Shown one piece after another: positions 29,840-40,074 of a DNA stretch of 64,000 bases. The position numbers and the translations under genes are program-made. The notes beneath the pieces are model-generated. The model did no database searches. It was given only the letters and a program-made list of their open reading frames with translations, and was not told the DNA's origin. Within the stretch, counting starts at the first letter, position 1. The number at the start of each line of letters is the position of its first letter. Location of the stretch: assembly GCA_025356075.1 (NCBI GenBank), contig JANXUT010000044.1:1-64000 (forward strand), written 5' to 3'. Origin of the DNA: Pseudomonadota bacterium (GTDB lineage Bacteria > Pseudomonadota > Gammaproteobacteria > Steroidobacterales > Steroidobacteraceae).

Positions 29840-30826
29840 TCAGCCGCCGAAGCGTACCACCCGCTGGTCGATCGCCCCGAAGAGGCTCTGCCCGTCGCCG
29901 CCCAGCATCTCGATGCGCACCCGGTCGCCGAACTTGAGGAACGGGGTCGAGGGCTTCCCCGACTCGATCTGCTCGAGCATCCGGCGCTCGGCGAGGCAGG
30001 CGGAGCCCTTGGAGCGGTCGTAGTTCGAGACCGTGCCTGAGCCGACGATCGTGCCGGCTCTCAAGTTTCGGGTCTTCGCCGCGTGCGCGATGAGCGCGGC
30101 GAAGTCGAACGTCATGTCGATGCCGGCATCCGGCGCCCCGAACAGCGTCCCGTTGAGGTGGGTCCGAAGCGGCCGGTGGAGCTTCGCGTCCGACCAGGCC
30201 TCCCCAAGCTCATCAGGCGTCACCGCGACCGGCGAGAACGCGGTCGCGGGCTTTGACTGGTAGAAGCCGAAGCCCTTGGCGAGCTCCGCCGGGATCAGGT
30301 TCCTGAGGCTCCAGTCGTTGACCAGCACGAGGAGCCGGATGTCGCCCCGCGCGATGACTTGAGTCCGCCTGCTCCCCATCGGCACGTCGCCGACGATGAC
30401 GCCGACCTCGGCCTCGAAGTCGATACCGAAGTCCTCGCTCAGGAACGGCGCATCGTCCTCAGGCCCCAGGAAATCGTCCGAGCCACCCTGGTAGACGAGC
30501 GGGTCGGTCCAGAAGGAAGAGGGCATCTCCGCGCCGCGCGCCTTGCGCACGAGCTCGACGTGGTTGACGTAGGCGGAGCCGTCGACCCAGTGGTAGGCAC
30601 GGGGCAAGGGCGCTGCGAGCGCGCCCGCATCGAACGGCGTCGCCGCCACCTCGCCCGCCTCGAGCGACGCCGCGAGCGCGGCGAGCGCAGGCTTCACGCG
30701 CTCCCAGTCATCGAGTGCGTCCTGCAGGCAGGGCGCGATCGTGGCCGCCGACACCTGGCGCTTGAGCGCGCGGTCGACGAGGACGAGGCTGCCATCGCGC
30801 CCACCCTTCAACGAGGCGAGCTTCAC
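29840..30826 (-). CDS. fumarylacetoacetate hydrolase family protein
   Basis: The 328-residue protein is a fumarylacetoacetase-type enzyme: FGIDFEAEVGVIVGDVP and DIRLLVLVNDWSLRNLIP carry the metal ligands (Glu and Asp), and GFGFYQSKPATAFSPVAVTP and GTIVGSGTVSNYD follow. It should cleave fumarylacetoacetate to fumarate and acetoacetate after homogentisate ring opening. The GTG start at 30826 overlaps the hmgA stop as GTGA and has GGGAG six bases upstream, so it is preferred over an in-frame GTG at 30868. Confidence 0.88.
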   Translation of the reverse strand: MKLASLKGGRDGSLVLVDRALKRQVSAATIAPCLQDALDDWERVKPALAALAASLEAGEVAATPFDAGALAAPLPRAYHWVDGSAYVNHVELVRKARGAEMPSSFWTDPLVYQGGSDDFLGPEDDAPFLSEDFGIDFEAEVGVIVGDVPMGSRRTQVIARGDIRLLVLVNDWSLRNLIPAELAKGFGFYQSKPATAFSPVAVTPDELGEAWSDAKLHRPLRTHLNGTLFGAPDAGIDMTFDFAALIAHAAKTRNLRAGTIVGSGTVSNYDRSKGSACLAERRMLEQIESGKPSTPFLKFGDRVRIEMLGGDGQSLFGAIDQRVVRFGG

Positions 30827-31983
30827 GGCGTGCTCCCGCTCTTCCAGCTGTCGACGTAGCCGGTCCACTCGATGGCGCCGGCGGCGCTGCCAACCTCGAG
30901 CGGATCGCGCGTGTCGATCATGACCGCGTACTCCTCCGCCCCTGGCTTCGTCTGCACCAGCATCCTCGTCAGCGCCTTGGGGTGCGGCCCGTGCGTGAAC
31001 CCGGACGGATGGAAGCTCAGCATCCCTGGGTGGATGTTGTCGCGCGAGAAGAAGTCACCCGCGTGATAGAAGATCACCTCGTCGTAGTCGTCGTTGTTGT
31101 GGAAGAACGGCACCTTGATCGCGCCCGGGTCCGTCTCGAACGGGCGCGGTACGAAGGTGCAGACGACGAAGCGGTTCGCGACGAAGGTCGTGTGCGCGGA
31201 CGGCGGCAGGTGGTAGCGGTGGCTCATCAGGGGCCTCAGCTCCTTGACGTTGATCCGGCAGGCGGCGAGCTCGCCGTGCCAGCCAATCGCATCGAGCGGG
31301 TTGAACGGAAACGTCGCGGTGGAGATGGCCTCGCGCCGCTTGATGCGCACCGTCCAGTCGCGCGCGCCCGCCGCGGCGCCCGGGGGGGCCGCCTCCTGCT
31401 GGGCGAGGAACGCCGCATCGATCGCCGGCACATCGAGCATCGCCGGGTCGAAGATCGCGTGGGGGCCGACGAGCCCCTTGTCGGGCAGCGTGTAGCAGTC
31501 GTTCGTCGCCTCGATGAGGAGGGCCCTCAGCGGCGCGCCGAGCTCGAGGCGCCACATCGTGCCCCGCGGCAGCACCACGTAATCCCCGGCCGTGATGCAC
31601 AGGTGGCCGAAGTCGCAGTAAAGCTCGGCGCTCCCCGAATGCACGAAGAGGAGCTCATCGCCGTCGGCGTTGCGCGCGAGGTGATCCATCGAGGCATGGA
31701 GGTTCAGCCACCGCACGCGACAGTGGGCATTGCCAAGGATGGGGGCTGCATCCCACGGCGAGCGCATGGGGAGTGCGAGGCGCGCGAGGTCGAAGGCGTG
31801 GGGCCGCAAGGGGCCCTCGAACGCCGACCAGCCGGTCGGCGGGTGGCGGTGGTGGAAGAACGCCGCGGGACCGAAGAAGCCTTCCTTGCTCATCTCCCGC
31901 TCGAACGTGCCGGGCGGCAGGTCCGCGTGCGCCTGGCGGCTCGCGGTGCCGGCGATGCGGGGATAGCCGATGTAGCGCTTCAT
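30823..31983 (-). CDS. hmgA: homogentisate 1,2-dioxygenase
   Basis: The 386-residue protein opens the ring of homogentisate in tyrosine and phenylalanine breakdown. Family hallmarks are FEGPLRPHAFDLARLALPM, the first cupin motif with GDELLFVHSGSAELYCDFGH, and the iron-site region DEVIFYHAGDFFSRDN, then HPGMLSFHPSGFTHGPHPKA. It is shorter than the 430-440 residues of many HmgA proteins. ATG 31983 is chosen (MKRYIGYPRIAG) with GGAGG upstream. The gene is followed in the same operon by the fumarylacetoacetase; no maleylacetoacetate isomerase gene is present here. Confidence 0.88.
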   Translation of the reverse strand: MKRYIGYPRIAGTASRQAHADLPPGTFEREMSKEGFFGPAAFFHHRHPPTGWSAFEGPLRPHAFDLARLALPMRSPWDAAPILGNAHCRVRWLNLHASMDHLARNADGDELLFVHSGSAELYCDFGHLCITAGDYVVLPRGTMWRLELGAPLRALLIEATNDCYTLPDKGLVGPHAIFDPAMLDVPAIDAAFLAQQEAAPPGAAAGARDWTVRIKRREAISTATFPFNPLDAIGWHGELAACRINVKELRPLMSHRYHLPPSAHTTFVANRFVVCTFVPRPFETDPGAIKVPFFHNNDDYDEVIFYHAGDFFSRDNIHPGMLSFHPSGFTHGPHPKALTRMLVQTKPGAEEYAVMIDTRDPLEVGSAAGAIEWTGYVDSWKSGSTP

Positions 31984-32017
31984 GGGGGGTACCTCCGCCG
32001 GCGGTTGCAAGGTCGTG

Positions 32018-32046
32018 AATTTAGTTGCAAATGAAACTAATGGCAA
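32018..32046 (-). promoter_or_regulatory. hmgA promoter with palindromic operator
   Basis: On the minus strand TTGCCA (32041-32046) and TAAATT (32018-32023) are 17 bases apart. The 20-base palindrome TTAGTTGCAAATGAAACTAA (32021-32040; 16 of 20 positions symmetric) fills the spacer and overlaps the -10 box. A dimeric repressor, by its form of the MarR type, would block transcription when bound. No regulator gene lies next to it. Confidence 0.65.
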
Positions 32047-32113
32047 GGGCCGGCTGCCACGGACGTCCGCCCGGGGCGCGCTCGCCGTCCGCGGACCTTG
32101 GGAGCGCGCCGGC

Positions 32114-32122
32114 TGGCATAAT
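32114..32122 (+). promoter_or_regulatory. extended -10 promoter element of the beta-oxidation operon
   Basis: TGGCATAAT fits an extended -10 element (TGn followed by a five-of-six match to TATAAT). No good -35 box is visible at the usual distance, as is common for extended -10 promoters. The start codon at 32154 is preceded by GAGGAG (32139-32144). Confidence 0.45.
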
Positions 32123-32153
32123 CCGCCCCTCGCGCTACGAGGAGTGAGCCGCT

Positions 32154-34271
32154 ATGACGACGGTAACGACGACCCGCCAGGGCCCGGTAGCGGTCATTCG
32201 CTTCGGCGAGGCGCCGGTCAATAGCCTCGGCGCCGCGACCCGGCGGGACATCGTCGCCGCGCTCGATGCGGCCACCCTCGAGGCGGCCGTGACCGCGATC
32301 GTGCTCGCGGGCAACAACGGCCTGTTCTCGGCCGGCGCCGACATCAAGGAGTTCGGGACTGAGGCGATGTTCCGAGCGCCCAACCTCCACGACCTCATCA
32401 GTGCCGTCGAGTCGTGCCCGAAGCCGGTGGTCGCGGCCATCGAGGGCACGTGCCTGGGGGGCGGCCTCGAGCTTGCGCTCGGCTGCCACTACCGGGTCGC
32501 CGCCGAGGGCGCGAAGCTCGGGCTCCCCGAGGTCAAGATCGGGCTCCTCCCCGGCGCCGGCGGCACGCAGCGCCTGCCGCGCCTCATCGGCGTCGAGAAC
32601 GCGCTCAACGTGATCCTGTCGGGTGAGCCGGTGCCTGCGAAGCTCTTCAAGGGGAGCCCGCTCCTCGATGCGCTTAGCTCAGGGGATGTGACGGCCGCCG
32701 CCGTCGCGCTCGGGACCGCGAAGGCCGCCGAGGTCGGAGGCGGCGCCCGCCTGCCGCGCGCGCGCGACTTGAAGGTCCGCGAGCCGAACCTCGATCCCCT
32801 GCTTGGATTCGCGCGCACGAGCGCGAAGGCGGGCTTCGCGAACTTCCCGGCGCCGCTCAAGTGCATCGAGGCGATCGAGGCCGCGGCGAGGATGCGCTTC
32901 GCGGAAGGGCTTGCGACCGAACGGCGGCTCTTCGGCGAGCTCATGATCGGCCCCGTCTCGAAGGCGCTCCGGCACGCGTTCTTCGCCGAGCGCGCGGCCG
33001 CCAAGGTCGCCGACGTCCCGGAGTCGACGCCGCTAAGGCCCATCAAGTCCGCCGCCGTCATCGGCGCGGGCACGATGGGCACGGGGATCGCGATCAATTT
33101 CCTGAACGCCGGGATCCCGGTGCACCTCCTCGAGGTCGGCCAGGCGGCGCTCGACAAGGGCGTCGAGCGGATCCGCGACAACTACACGGGCCAGGTCAAG
33201 AAGGGCCGCATGAAGCCTGAGGACGCGAAGGCGAAGGCCGCGCTCCTCACCCCCACGCTCAACTACGCGGACGTCGGCCAGGCCGACATCGTCATCGAGG
33301 CGGTGTTCGAGGACCTGGGCGTGAAGAGCGCGGTCTTCAAGACGCTCGATGGCGTCATGAAGCCGGGCGCGATCCTCGCGACCAACACCTCCACGCTCGA
33401 CGTCGATGCGATCGCCAATGTCACGAAGCGACCCGCGGATGTGATCGGCACGCACTTCTTCAGCCCCGCCAACATCATGAAGCTCCTCGAGGTCGTGCGC
33501 GGCAAGGCGACCGCGAAAGACGTGCTCGCGACGACGATGAAGCTCGCCAAGACCCTCAGAAAGACCGCGGTCGTCTCCGGCGTCTGCGACGGGTTCATCG
33601 GCAACCGCATGATCGAGCAGTACTCGCGCCAGGCGATGTTCATGCTCGATGAGGGTGCAAGTCCCACGGAGATCGACGCCGCGATCGAGAAGTTCGGCTT
33701 CGCGATGGGCCCCTTCAGGATGAGCGACCTCGCCGGCAACGACATCGGCTGGCACATCCGTCAGCGCCGCGCCCTCGAGCACCCGGACATGAAGTACTCG
33801 AAGGTCGCGGACAGGCTCTGCGAGCTCGGCCGCTTCGGCCAGAAGACGGGCTCGGGCTGGTACGACTACAAGCCCGGCGATCGCGCCGCGTACCCCGCGC
33901 CCGTGGTCGATGAGCTCATCACGACGTACCGCGCCGAGACGGGCCTGAAACCAAGGAAGCTCGACGCGACCGAGATCATCGACCGGCTCGTCTACTCGCT
34001 CGTCAACGAGGCCGCGAAGATCCTCGAGGAGGGCATCGCCCAGCGCGCCTCCGACATCGACATTGTCTATCTCACGGGCTACGGCTTCCCGGTGTGGCGC
34101 GGCGGTCCCATGGCCTACGCCGACGAGGTCGGGCTCTACGCGCTCGTCAGGCGCATGGTCGAGCTTGGCCGGAACCCGTACGGCGACCCGAAGTTCTGGA
34201 CACCGGCCCCGCTCCTTGCCCGCCTCGCCGCCTCGGGCGGATCGTTCACTGCCCCGGGAGTGCGCTCATGA
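32154..34271 (+). CDS. FadB/FadJ-like enoyl-CoA hydratase / 3-hydroxyacyl-CoA dehydrogenase
   Basis: The 705-residue enzyme joins an enoyl-CoA hydratase domain (residues 1-190) to a 3-hydroxyacyl-CoA dehydrogenase (295-700). Hydratase signs are SAGADIKEF and the catalytic Glu pair at 106 ([10 protein letters not shown]) and 126 ([14 protein letters not shown]). The dehydrogenase has the NAD motif [12 protein letters not shown] (304-309) and [16 protein letters not shown] with the catalytic His. It performs two consecutive steps of fatty-acid beta-oxidation. The stop overlaps the thiolase ATG as ATGA. Confidence 0.93.
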   Translation: MTTVTTTRQGPVAVIRFGEAPVNSLGAATRRDIVAALDAATLEAAVTAIVLAGNNGLFSAGADIKEFGTEAMFRAPNLHDLISAVESCPKPVVAAIEGTCLGGGLELALGCHYRVAAEGAKLGLPEVKIGLLPGAGGTQRLPRLIGVENALNVILSGEPVPAKLFKGSPLLDALSSGDVTAAAVALGTAKAAEVGGGARLPRARDLKVREPNLDPLLGFARTSAKAGFANFPAPLKCIEAIEAAARMRFAEGLATERRLFGELMIGPVSKALRHAFFAERAAAKVADVPESTPLRPIKSAAVIGAGTMGTGIAINFLNAGIPVHLLEVGQAALDKGVERIRDNYTGQVKKGRMKPEDAKAKAALLTPTLNYADVGQADIVIEAVFEDLGVKSAVFKTLDGVMKPGAILATNTSTLDVDAIANVTKRPADVIGTHFFSPANIMKLLEVVRGKATAKDVLATTMKLAKTLRKTAVVSGVCDGFIGNRMIEQYSRQAMFMLDEGASPTEIDAAIEKFGFAMGPFRMSDLAGNDIGWHIRQRRALEHPDMKYSKVADRLCELGRFGQKTGSGWYDYKPGDRAAYPAPVVDELITTYRAETGLKPRKLDATEIIDRLVYSLVNEAAKILEEGIAQRASDIDIVYLTGYGFPVWRGGPMAYADEVGLYALVRRMVELGRNPYGDPKFWTPAPLLARLAASGGSFTAPGVRS

Positions 34272-35449
34272 GCCGCGAAGCCGTCATCGTCTCGACCGCC
34301 CGCACGCCGCTTGCCAAGTCCTGGCGCGGCGCTTTCAACCAGACGCACGGCGCGACGCTCGGCGGCCACGCGGTCAAGGCGGCACTCGAGCGCGCGAAGC
34401 TCGATCCCGCCGAGGTCGAGGACGTGCTGATGGGCTGCGCGCTCCCCGAAGGCGCGACCGGCAACAACATCGCGCGGCAGATCGCCCTTCGCGCCGGCTG
34501 CCCGGTCACGGTGTCGGGCGTGACGGTGAACCGGTTCTGCTCCTCGGGGCTGCAGACGATCGCACTCGCCGCGCAGCGGATCATCGCGGGCGAAGGCGAT
34601 GTCTTCGTCGCGGGCGGCGTCGAGGCGATCTCGGTCGTGCAGAACGAGGCGAACACCTACTACGGGCACGATGCCTGGCTCGATGAGCACCAGCCGGACA
34701 TCTACTGGAACATGCTGCAGACGGCCGAGGAGGTCGCGAAGCGCTTCGCCATCAGCCGCGAGCGCATGGACGAGTACGGCGCCAGGAGCCAGCAGCGCGC
34801 CTGCGCGGCGCAGGACAAGGGACTCTTCAACGACGAGATCGCACCGATCACCGTCACGATGGCGAGCATCGAGAAGGAGAGCGGCCGTCTCACCCGGACA
34901 GCTGTCACCGTCGCGGCCGATGAGGGCCTGCGTGCCGGGACGACGGTGGAGGCGATCGCGAAATTGAAGTCCGCGCTCCCCGGCGGCCTCATCACGGCCG
35001 GCAACGCCAGCCAGTTCTCCGACGGCGCGGGCGCGTGCGTGCTCATGAGCGCGGAACTCGCCGCGAAGAAGGGCCTGACGCCGCTCGGCGCGTTCCGTGG
35101 ATTTGCGGTCGCCGGTTGCGAGCCCGCCGTCATGGGGATCGGCCCGGTCTTCGCGGTGCCTAAGCTCCTGAAGCGCGCCGGCCTCGCCGTCAAGGACATT
35201 GACCTGTGGGAGCTCAACGAGGCGTTCGCCGTGCAGGTGCTCTACTGCCGCGACACGCTCGGGATCCCGGATGAGCGCCTGAACGTCGATGGCGGCGCGA
35301 TCGCGGTCGGCCACCCCTACGGGATGAGTGGCCAGCGCCTCACCGGGCACGCGCTCCTCGCCGGCAAGCGCCTGGGAGCGAAGCGCGTCGTCGTCACGAT
35401 GTGCATCGGCGGCGGCATGGGCGCCGCGGGACTGTTCGAGGTCTACTGA
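34268..35449 (+). CDS. acetyl-CoA C-acyltransferase (thiolase)
   Basis: The 393-residue thiolase has the acyl-accepting Cys91 in [15 protein letters not shown], the His in [17 protein letters not shown] and the second active-site Cys in [16 protein letters not shown]. It cleaves 3-ketoacyl-CoA to acetyl-CoA and a shortened acyl-CoA, or makes acetoacetyl-CoA in reverse. It overlaps the FadB-like gene by four bases, so the two form a FadBA-type pair. Confidence 0.93.
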   Translation: MSREAVIVSTARTPLAKSWRGAFNQTHGATLGGHAVKAALERAKLDPAEVEDVLMGCALPEGATGNNIARQIALRAGCPVTVSGVTVNRFCSSGLQTIALAAQRIIAGEGDVFVAGGVEAISVVQNEANTYYGHDAWLDEHQPDIYWNMLQTAEEVAKRFAISRERMDEYGARSQQRACAAQDKGLFNDEIAPITVTMASIEKESGRLTRTAVTVAADEGLRAGTTVEAIAKLKSALPGGLITAGNASQFSDGAGACVLMSAELAAKKGLTPLGAFRGFAVAGCEPAVMGIGPVFAVPKLLKRAGLAVKDIDLWELNEAFAVQVLYCRDTLGIPDERLNVDGGAIAVGHPYGMSGQRLTGHALLAGKRLGAKRVVVTMCIGGGMGAAGLFEVY

Positions 35450-35461
35450 GCGGACGGCGAC

Positions 35462-36745
35462 TCAGCGCTCGAGGATCGCCGTCACTCCCATCCCGCCCGC
35501 GGTGCAGATCGAGATGAGCCCGCGCTTGCCGCCGCGCGTCGCGAGGAGCTTCGCGAGCGTGGCGAGGATGCGCGCACCCGTCGCCGCGAACGGGTGGCCG
35601 TAGGCGAGGCTTGAGCCCACGACGTTGAGCTTGGTGCGGTCGATCGAGCCGAAGGCGCCCGCGAGCCCGAGCTTGTCGCGGCCGAACTCGGCGGATTCCC
35701 ACGCCTTCAGCGTGCAGAGCACCTGCGCCGCGAACGCCTCGTGGATCTCGTAGTAGTCGAAGTCGCTCAAGGTCAGCCCCGCGTCCTTCAAGAGCATCGG
35801 CACCGCGTAGGCGGGCGCCATCAGGAGCCCCTCCCGGCCGACGAAGTCGACCGCGTAGACCTTCGCGTGCGTGAGGTAGGCGAGGGGCTGCAAGCCCCGC
35901 GCCTGCGCCCAGCTCTCGTTGCCGAGGAGCACGGCGGCGGCGCCGTCGGTGAGGGGCGTCGAGTTCCCGGCGGTGAGCGTACCGGCCGGTGAGCGATCAA
36001 ACGCCGGGGAGAGCTTCGCGAGCTGCTCGAGAGTCGCGCTCGCGCGGATGTTGTTGTCCATCGTGAGCCCGTGGTAGTCGACGACGAGATCCTTGTAGAA
36101 GCCCGCCTGGTAGGCGCTGGCGGCCTTCAGATGGCTCGCGAGCGCGAGCTCGTCCTGGCTTGAGCGCGCGATGCCCCACTTCTTGGCCATGAGCTCGCAG
36201 GCCTGGCCCATCGAAAGCCCGGTGCGCGGCTCCGTGACCGACGGGACGACCGGCTTGAAGAACCGGGGCCTGAGGCCAAACCAGGGTTTCACGCGCGCGC
36301 CGAAGGAGCGGCCGCGCGCGCTCGCGAGCAAGAGCTGCTGGTACTCGCGGGGGTAGACGATCGGTGCATCGCTCACGGTGTCGACGCCACCGGCGATGCC
36401 GGAGTCGATCTGGCCGAGCGCGATCTTGTTGCCAATCAGGATCGCGGCCTCGAGGCTCGTGCCGCAGGCGCGCTGCAGGTCGACGCCCGGTGTCTCGAGC
36501 GCAAGCCCCGCGCCGATCAGCGATTCGCGCGTCAGGTTCCACTGGCTCGAGTGCTTCATGACGGCACCTGCCGCGACATCGCCGAGCGTTTCGCCGGCGA
36601 GGCTGAAGCGCTCGACGAGGCCGCGGAACGCCCGGGTCAGCATCTCCTGGTTGCCGACGTCGGCGTAGGCGCCCATGCCGCGGGCGAAGGGGATGCGCGA
36701 GCCGCCGAGGATGGCGACTCGCCGGACGGTCGAGCCTGTGAGCAT
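35462..36745 (-). CDS. acetyl-CoA C-acetyltransferase (FadI-like thiolase)
   Basis: The 427-residue thiolase has the Cys in DLQRACGTSLEAAILIGNKI, EIHEAFAAQVLCTLKAWES, the His in NVVGSSLAYGHPFAATGARI and the second Cys in LISICTAGGMGVTAILER. Its N-terminus (RRVAILGGSRIPFARGMGAY) and length resemble FadI rather than FadA. It converges on the fad pair with a 12-base gap. Having two different thiolases side by side suggests separate chain-length or biosynthetic roles. Confidence 0.9.
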   Translation of the reverse strand: MLTGSTVRRVAILGGSRIPFARGMGAYADVGNQEMLTRAFRGLVERFSLAGETLGDVAAGAVMKHSSQWNLTRESLIGAGLALETPGVDLQRACGTSLEAAILIGNKIALGQIDSGIAGGVDTVSDAPIVYPREYQQLLLASARGRSFGARVKPWFGLRPRFFKPVVPSVTEPRTGLSMGQACELMAKKWGIARSSQDELALASHLKAASAYQAGFYKDLVVDYHGLTMDNNIRASATLEQLAKLSPAFDRSPAGTLTAGNSTPLTDGAAAVLLGNESWAQARGLQPLAYLTHAKVYAVDFVGREGLLMAPAYAVPMLLKDAGLTLSDFDYYEIHEAFAAQVLCTLKAWESAEFGRDKLGLAGAFGSIDRTKLNVVGSSLAYGHPFAATGARILATLAKLLATRGGKRGLISICTAGGMGVTAILER

Positions 36746-36856
36746 ACGGAGGACTCCGCGACGTTTAGGGACGGGCGCAGGGCCCCGCGACGCACTCTAG
36801 AATGCACCCTCCGCCCGCGGGCGTCACCGTGGGCCAGCAGGGTTGTTTCCACCGCA

Positions 36857-38236
36857 ATGAGTTCCGCCGCGCCCGTGTCATTCAGCCTGCGCTTGCGTAC
36901 CGATGCGGGCGCGATCCTGCGCTTGGGCGCCCCGCTCCTCGTCAACAACCTCTCGATGGGCGGCATGTCCTTCGCCGACACCGTCATGGGCGGGCGCCTC
37001 GGCGCCTCGGCGCTCGCCGCGATCGCGGTGGGGGTGAGCTACTACGCGGTGTTCTGGATCATCGCGATCGGCGTCACGATGGCGCTCTCGCCGCTCGTCG
37101 CGCACGCCTACGGCCGCGGCGATGAGCACGGCGTCGGCGAGTACGCGCGCCAGGGCGTGTGGATCGGGCTCGGGCTCTCGGTGGTGCTGGTGCTCGGGCT
37201 CGCGCAGGTGAGGCCGGCGCTCGCGTTCATCCACACGGATCCTTCGATCCTCCCTGCCGCGGCCGGCTACGTGCAGGCGATGGCATTCGGCTTCCCGGCG
37301 ATGGTCGGGTTCATGGTGCTCAGGTTCGTGAGCGAGGGCATCGGCCGCACCAAGCCGATGGCCTATGTCGCCTCGCTCGGGTTACTCGCCAACGTGTTCT
37401 TCAACTGGGTGTTCATGTACGGCAAGCTCGGCGTACCGGCGCTTGGCGCCGTCGGCACCGGGGTTGCGACCGCGCTCGTCTGGTGGGTCATGCTGATCGC
37501 GCTCTTCATCTACATGAGCCGCCACGGCGCGTACCGGCCGTACCGGATCTTCGCGCGACTCGAGCGGCCGGTGCCGGCGCGCCTGAAGGAGATCCTCGCG
37601 CTCGGCGTGCCGATCTCGGGCAGCCTCGTCGCCGAGGGCGGGCTCTTCTCGGCCGCCGGGCTCATGATCGGCACGCTCGGCGCCGCGCGGGTCGCGGCGC
37701 ACCAGATCGCGCTCAACTACGCCTCGTTCATGTTCATGGTGCCGATGGCGATGCACTCGGCCACGACCATCCACGTCGGCCACGCGCTCGGCCGGGGCGA
37801 TCGGCGCCACGCGCGCTTCGCCGGGCTCCTCGGCATTGGCCTGTGTGGCGCGCTGATGGTGCTCTCGGCGCTGTGGGTCGCGTTTCAAAGCTCGTTCATC
37901 GCCTCGCTCTATACGCGCGATTCCGAGGTGATCGGGCTCGCGACGAGCCTGCTCCTGCTCGCGGGCGCGTTCCAGGTGTCGGATGGCCTGCAGGTCGGCG
38001 CGGCGGGCGCGCTGCGCGGCTTCAAGGACGCGCGCGTGCCGCTCCTCATCTGCATTGGCTCCTACTGGGGCGTCGGCTTTCCACTCGCCTTCGGGTTCGG
38101 CGTCATCCGCGGCGGCGGCCCGGCGGCGGTCTGGTACGGACTCATCGCGGCGCTCACCGTCTGCGCGCTCGGGCTCGGCGCGCGCTTCCTCTACATCTCC
38201 CGCGACGTGCCTCACGCGGCGACGTCCGGCCTATAA
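36857..38236 (+). CDS. MATE-family efflux transporter
   Basis: The 459-residue, 12-helix protein has the two-fold MATE pattern: RLGAPLLVNNLSMGGMSFAD, then DTVMGGRLGASALAAIAVG in the first half, and LALGVPISGSLVAEGGLFSA, then GTLGAARVAAHQIALNYASF in the second. It is expected to export cationic drugs or metabolites with Na+ or H+. ATG 36857 begins a short basic N-terminus before helix 1. Confidence 0.9.
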   Translation: MSSAAPVSFSLRLRTDAGAILRLGAPLLVNNLSMGGMSFADTVMGGRLGASALAAIAVGVSYYAVFWIIAIGVTMALSPLVAHAYGRGDEHGVGEYARQGVWIGLGLSVVLVLGLAQVRPALAFIHTDPSILPAAAGYVQAMAFGFPAMVGFMVLRFVSEGIGRTKPMAYVASLGLLANVFFNWVFMYGKLGVPALGAVGTGVATALVWWVMLIALFIYMSRHGAYRPYRIFARLERPVPARLKEILALGVPISGSLVAEGGLFSAAGLMIGTLGAARVAAHQIALNYASFMFMVPMAMHSATTIHVGHALGRGDRRHARFAGLLGIGLCGALMVLSALWVAFQSSFIASLYTRDSEVIGLATSLLLLAGAFQVSDGLQVGAAGALRGFKDARVPLLICIGSYWGVGFPLAFGFGVIRGGGPAAVWYGLIAALTVCALGLGARFLYISRDVPHAATSGL

Positions 38237-38237
38237 T
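38232..38237 (+). promoter_or_regulatory. -10 element upstream of the DUF885 gene
   Basis: A perfect TATAAT lies 36 bases before the GTG start at 38273 and overlaps the MATE stop region. No convincing -35 box is found 16-18 bases upstream. Confidence 0.4.
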
Positions 38238-38272
38238 CGGCGCGGTTTTCGCGACTCTCCTGGGAGGCTCGA

Positions 38273-40048
38273 GTGCGCACACTGATCGCGGCGACGCTGG
38301 TGGCGGGGATACTCGGGCAGGGACTGGCCGGGGCGGCGGAGGCGCCGGGTGCGCGCTTGAACGCGCTCGTCGAGGCCTACTGGCAGGAATCGCTCGCGCT
38401 CAATCCGCTCGAGGCGACCTACCTCGGCGATCACCGCTACGACGCGCAGCTCCCGAACAGCATCGGCGCCGAGCACTTGAGCCTCGAGCTGGCGCTCGAG
38501 CGCCGCTACCTCAAGCAAGTCGCCGGCATCGGCGCGAAGGCGCTCGGGCCTGACGACCGGCTGACACTCGAAATCTTCCGCCGCGACCTCGAGGAGCACA
38601 TCGAGGGCTTCCGCTACCAGTCCGAGCTCCTGCCGTTCAACCAGTTCTATGGCCTGCCGCAGCAGCTGGCGCAGCTCGGCTCCGGCACGGGCGCGCAGCC
38701 GTTCAAAACGGTGCGGGACTACGAGAACTGGCTGAAGCGCATCGACGGCTTCGCCATCTGGGTCGACCAGGCGATCGCGAACATGCGCCAGGGCGCCGCC
38801 AAGGGAGTCGTGCACCCGAAGGTGCTCATGGAGCGCGTGCTGCCGCAGCTCACCGAGCTCATCGCCGCGGACCCCGTGAAGAGCGTCTTCTACCGGCCGG
38901 TCGGCAGCTTTCCGGACGGGATCGCCGCGGCCGACCAGGCGCGGCTCCGCCAGGCCTATGTGAGCGCGATCACGACGCGCTTGAATCCCGCCTACCAGCG
39001 CCTGCGCGACTTCATCGCGACCGAATACCTGCCCGAGACCCGCGCGAGCATCGCCTTCACGGACCTGCCGCTCGGCAAGGCGTGGTATGCCTACCGCGTG
39101 CGGGTGCAGACGACGACGAACCTGACCCCGGAGGCCGTGCACGCGATCGGCCTCGCCGAGGTGCAGCGCATCGGCGCCGAGATGGACGCCGTCATCGCGA
39201 CCCTTGGGTTCAAGGGCGAGCGCAGGGCCTTCTTCGATTCGCTCAGGCTCGACCCGCGCTTCTACTTCGAGCACGAGGAGGACCTCCTCGGCGCCTACCG
39301 TGCGCTGAAGGAGCGGGTCCGCGCGCGCCTGCCCGAGCAGTTCGACCTGGCTCCGGTCGCCGATTTCGAGGTTCGTGCGGTCGAGGCGTTCCGCGCCAGG
39401 TCGCAGGCGAGTGCCTCCTACCAGAGCGCGGCGCCGGACGGCTCGAGGCCGGGCGTCTTCTACGTCAACACCTACGACTTGAAGTCGCGTCCGAAATACA
39501 TGATGGAGGCGGTGTACCTGCACGAGGCGGAGCCCGGCCACCACTTCCAGATCTCGATCAAGCAGGAATTGAAGTCGCTGCCGAGCTTCAGGCGCTTCGG
39601 CAACTACGGCGCCTACGCCGAGGGCTGGGGGCTCTACTCCGAATCGCTCGGCCGCGACCTGGGGTTCTACACCGATCCCTACAACTACTTCGGGGCGCTG
39701 TCGCTCGAGATCTGGCGCGCGGTACGCCTCGTCGTCGACACCGGCATCCACGCGAAGGGCTGGAGCCGGGACAAGGCCATCGACTACATGATGGCGAACA
39801 CCGCGCTCGGGCCGAGCGATGCCGTCGCCGAGGTCGAGCGCTACATCGCGCTCCCCGGCCAGGCGCTGACCTACAAGCTCGGGGAACTCAAGATCAAGGA
39901 GCTGAAGGCCCGCGCCCAGCGGGAGCTCGGGGCCCGGTTTGACGTAAGGCTGTTCCACCGCGCCATTCTCGACGCAGGCTCCCTGCCGCTCGAGGTCCTC
40001 GACCAGAAAGTCGGCCGCTGGATCCAGGCGCGCAAGTCAGCTCCGTGA
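38273..40048 (+). CDS. DUF885 family protein (predicted metallopeptidase)
   Basis: The 591-residue protein starts with a signal peptide (MRTLIAATLVAGILGQGLAG). The DUF885 body has NPLEATYLGDHRYD near the start, the zinc-peptidase-like motif VYLHEAEPGHHFQISIKQEL and YGAYAEGWGLYSESLGRDLG. The HExxPGHH arrangement resembles M1/M3-like gluzincin active sites, so a periplasmic peptidase role is inferred. GTG 38273 has GGGAGG five bases upstream. Confidence 0.88.
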   Translation: MRTLIAATLVAGILGQGLAGAAEAPGARLNALVEAYWQESLALNPLEATYLGDHRYDAQLPNSIGAEHLSLELALERRYLKQVAGIGAKALGPDDRLTLEIFRRDLEEHIEGFRYQSELLPFNQFYGLPQQLAQLGSGTGAQPFKTVRDYENWLKRIDGFAIWVDQAIANMRQGAAKGVVHPKVLMERVLPQLTELIAADPVKSVFYRPVGSFPDGIAAADQARLRQAYVSAITTRLNPAYQRLRDFIATEYLPETRASIAFTDLPLGKAWYAYRVRVQTTTNLTPEAVHAIGLAEVQRIGAEMDAVIATLGFKGERRAFFDSLRLDPRFYFEHEEDLLGAYRALKERVRARLPEQFDLAPVADFEVRAVEAFRARSQASASYQSAAPDGSRPGVFYVNTYDLKSRPKYMMEAVYLHEAEPGHHFQISIKQELKSLPSFRRFGNYGAYAEGWGLYSESLGRDLGFYTDPYNYFGALSLEIWRAVRLVVDTGIHAKGWSRDKAIDYMMANTALGPSDAVAEVERYIALPGQALTYKLGELKIKELKARAQRELGARFDVRLFHRAILDAGSLPLEVLDQKVGRWIQARKSAP

Positions 40049-40074
40049 CATGGGAATTGGGCTAAGCTCGAGCC

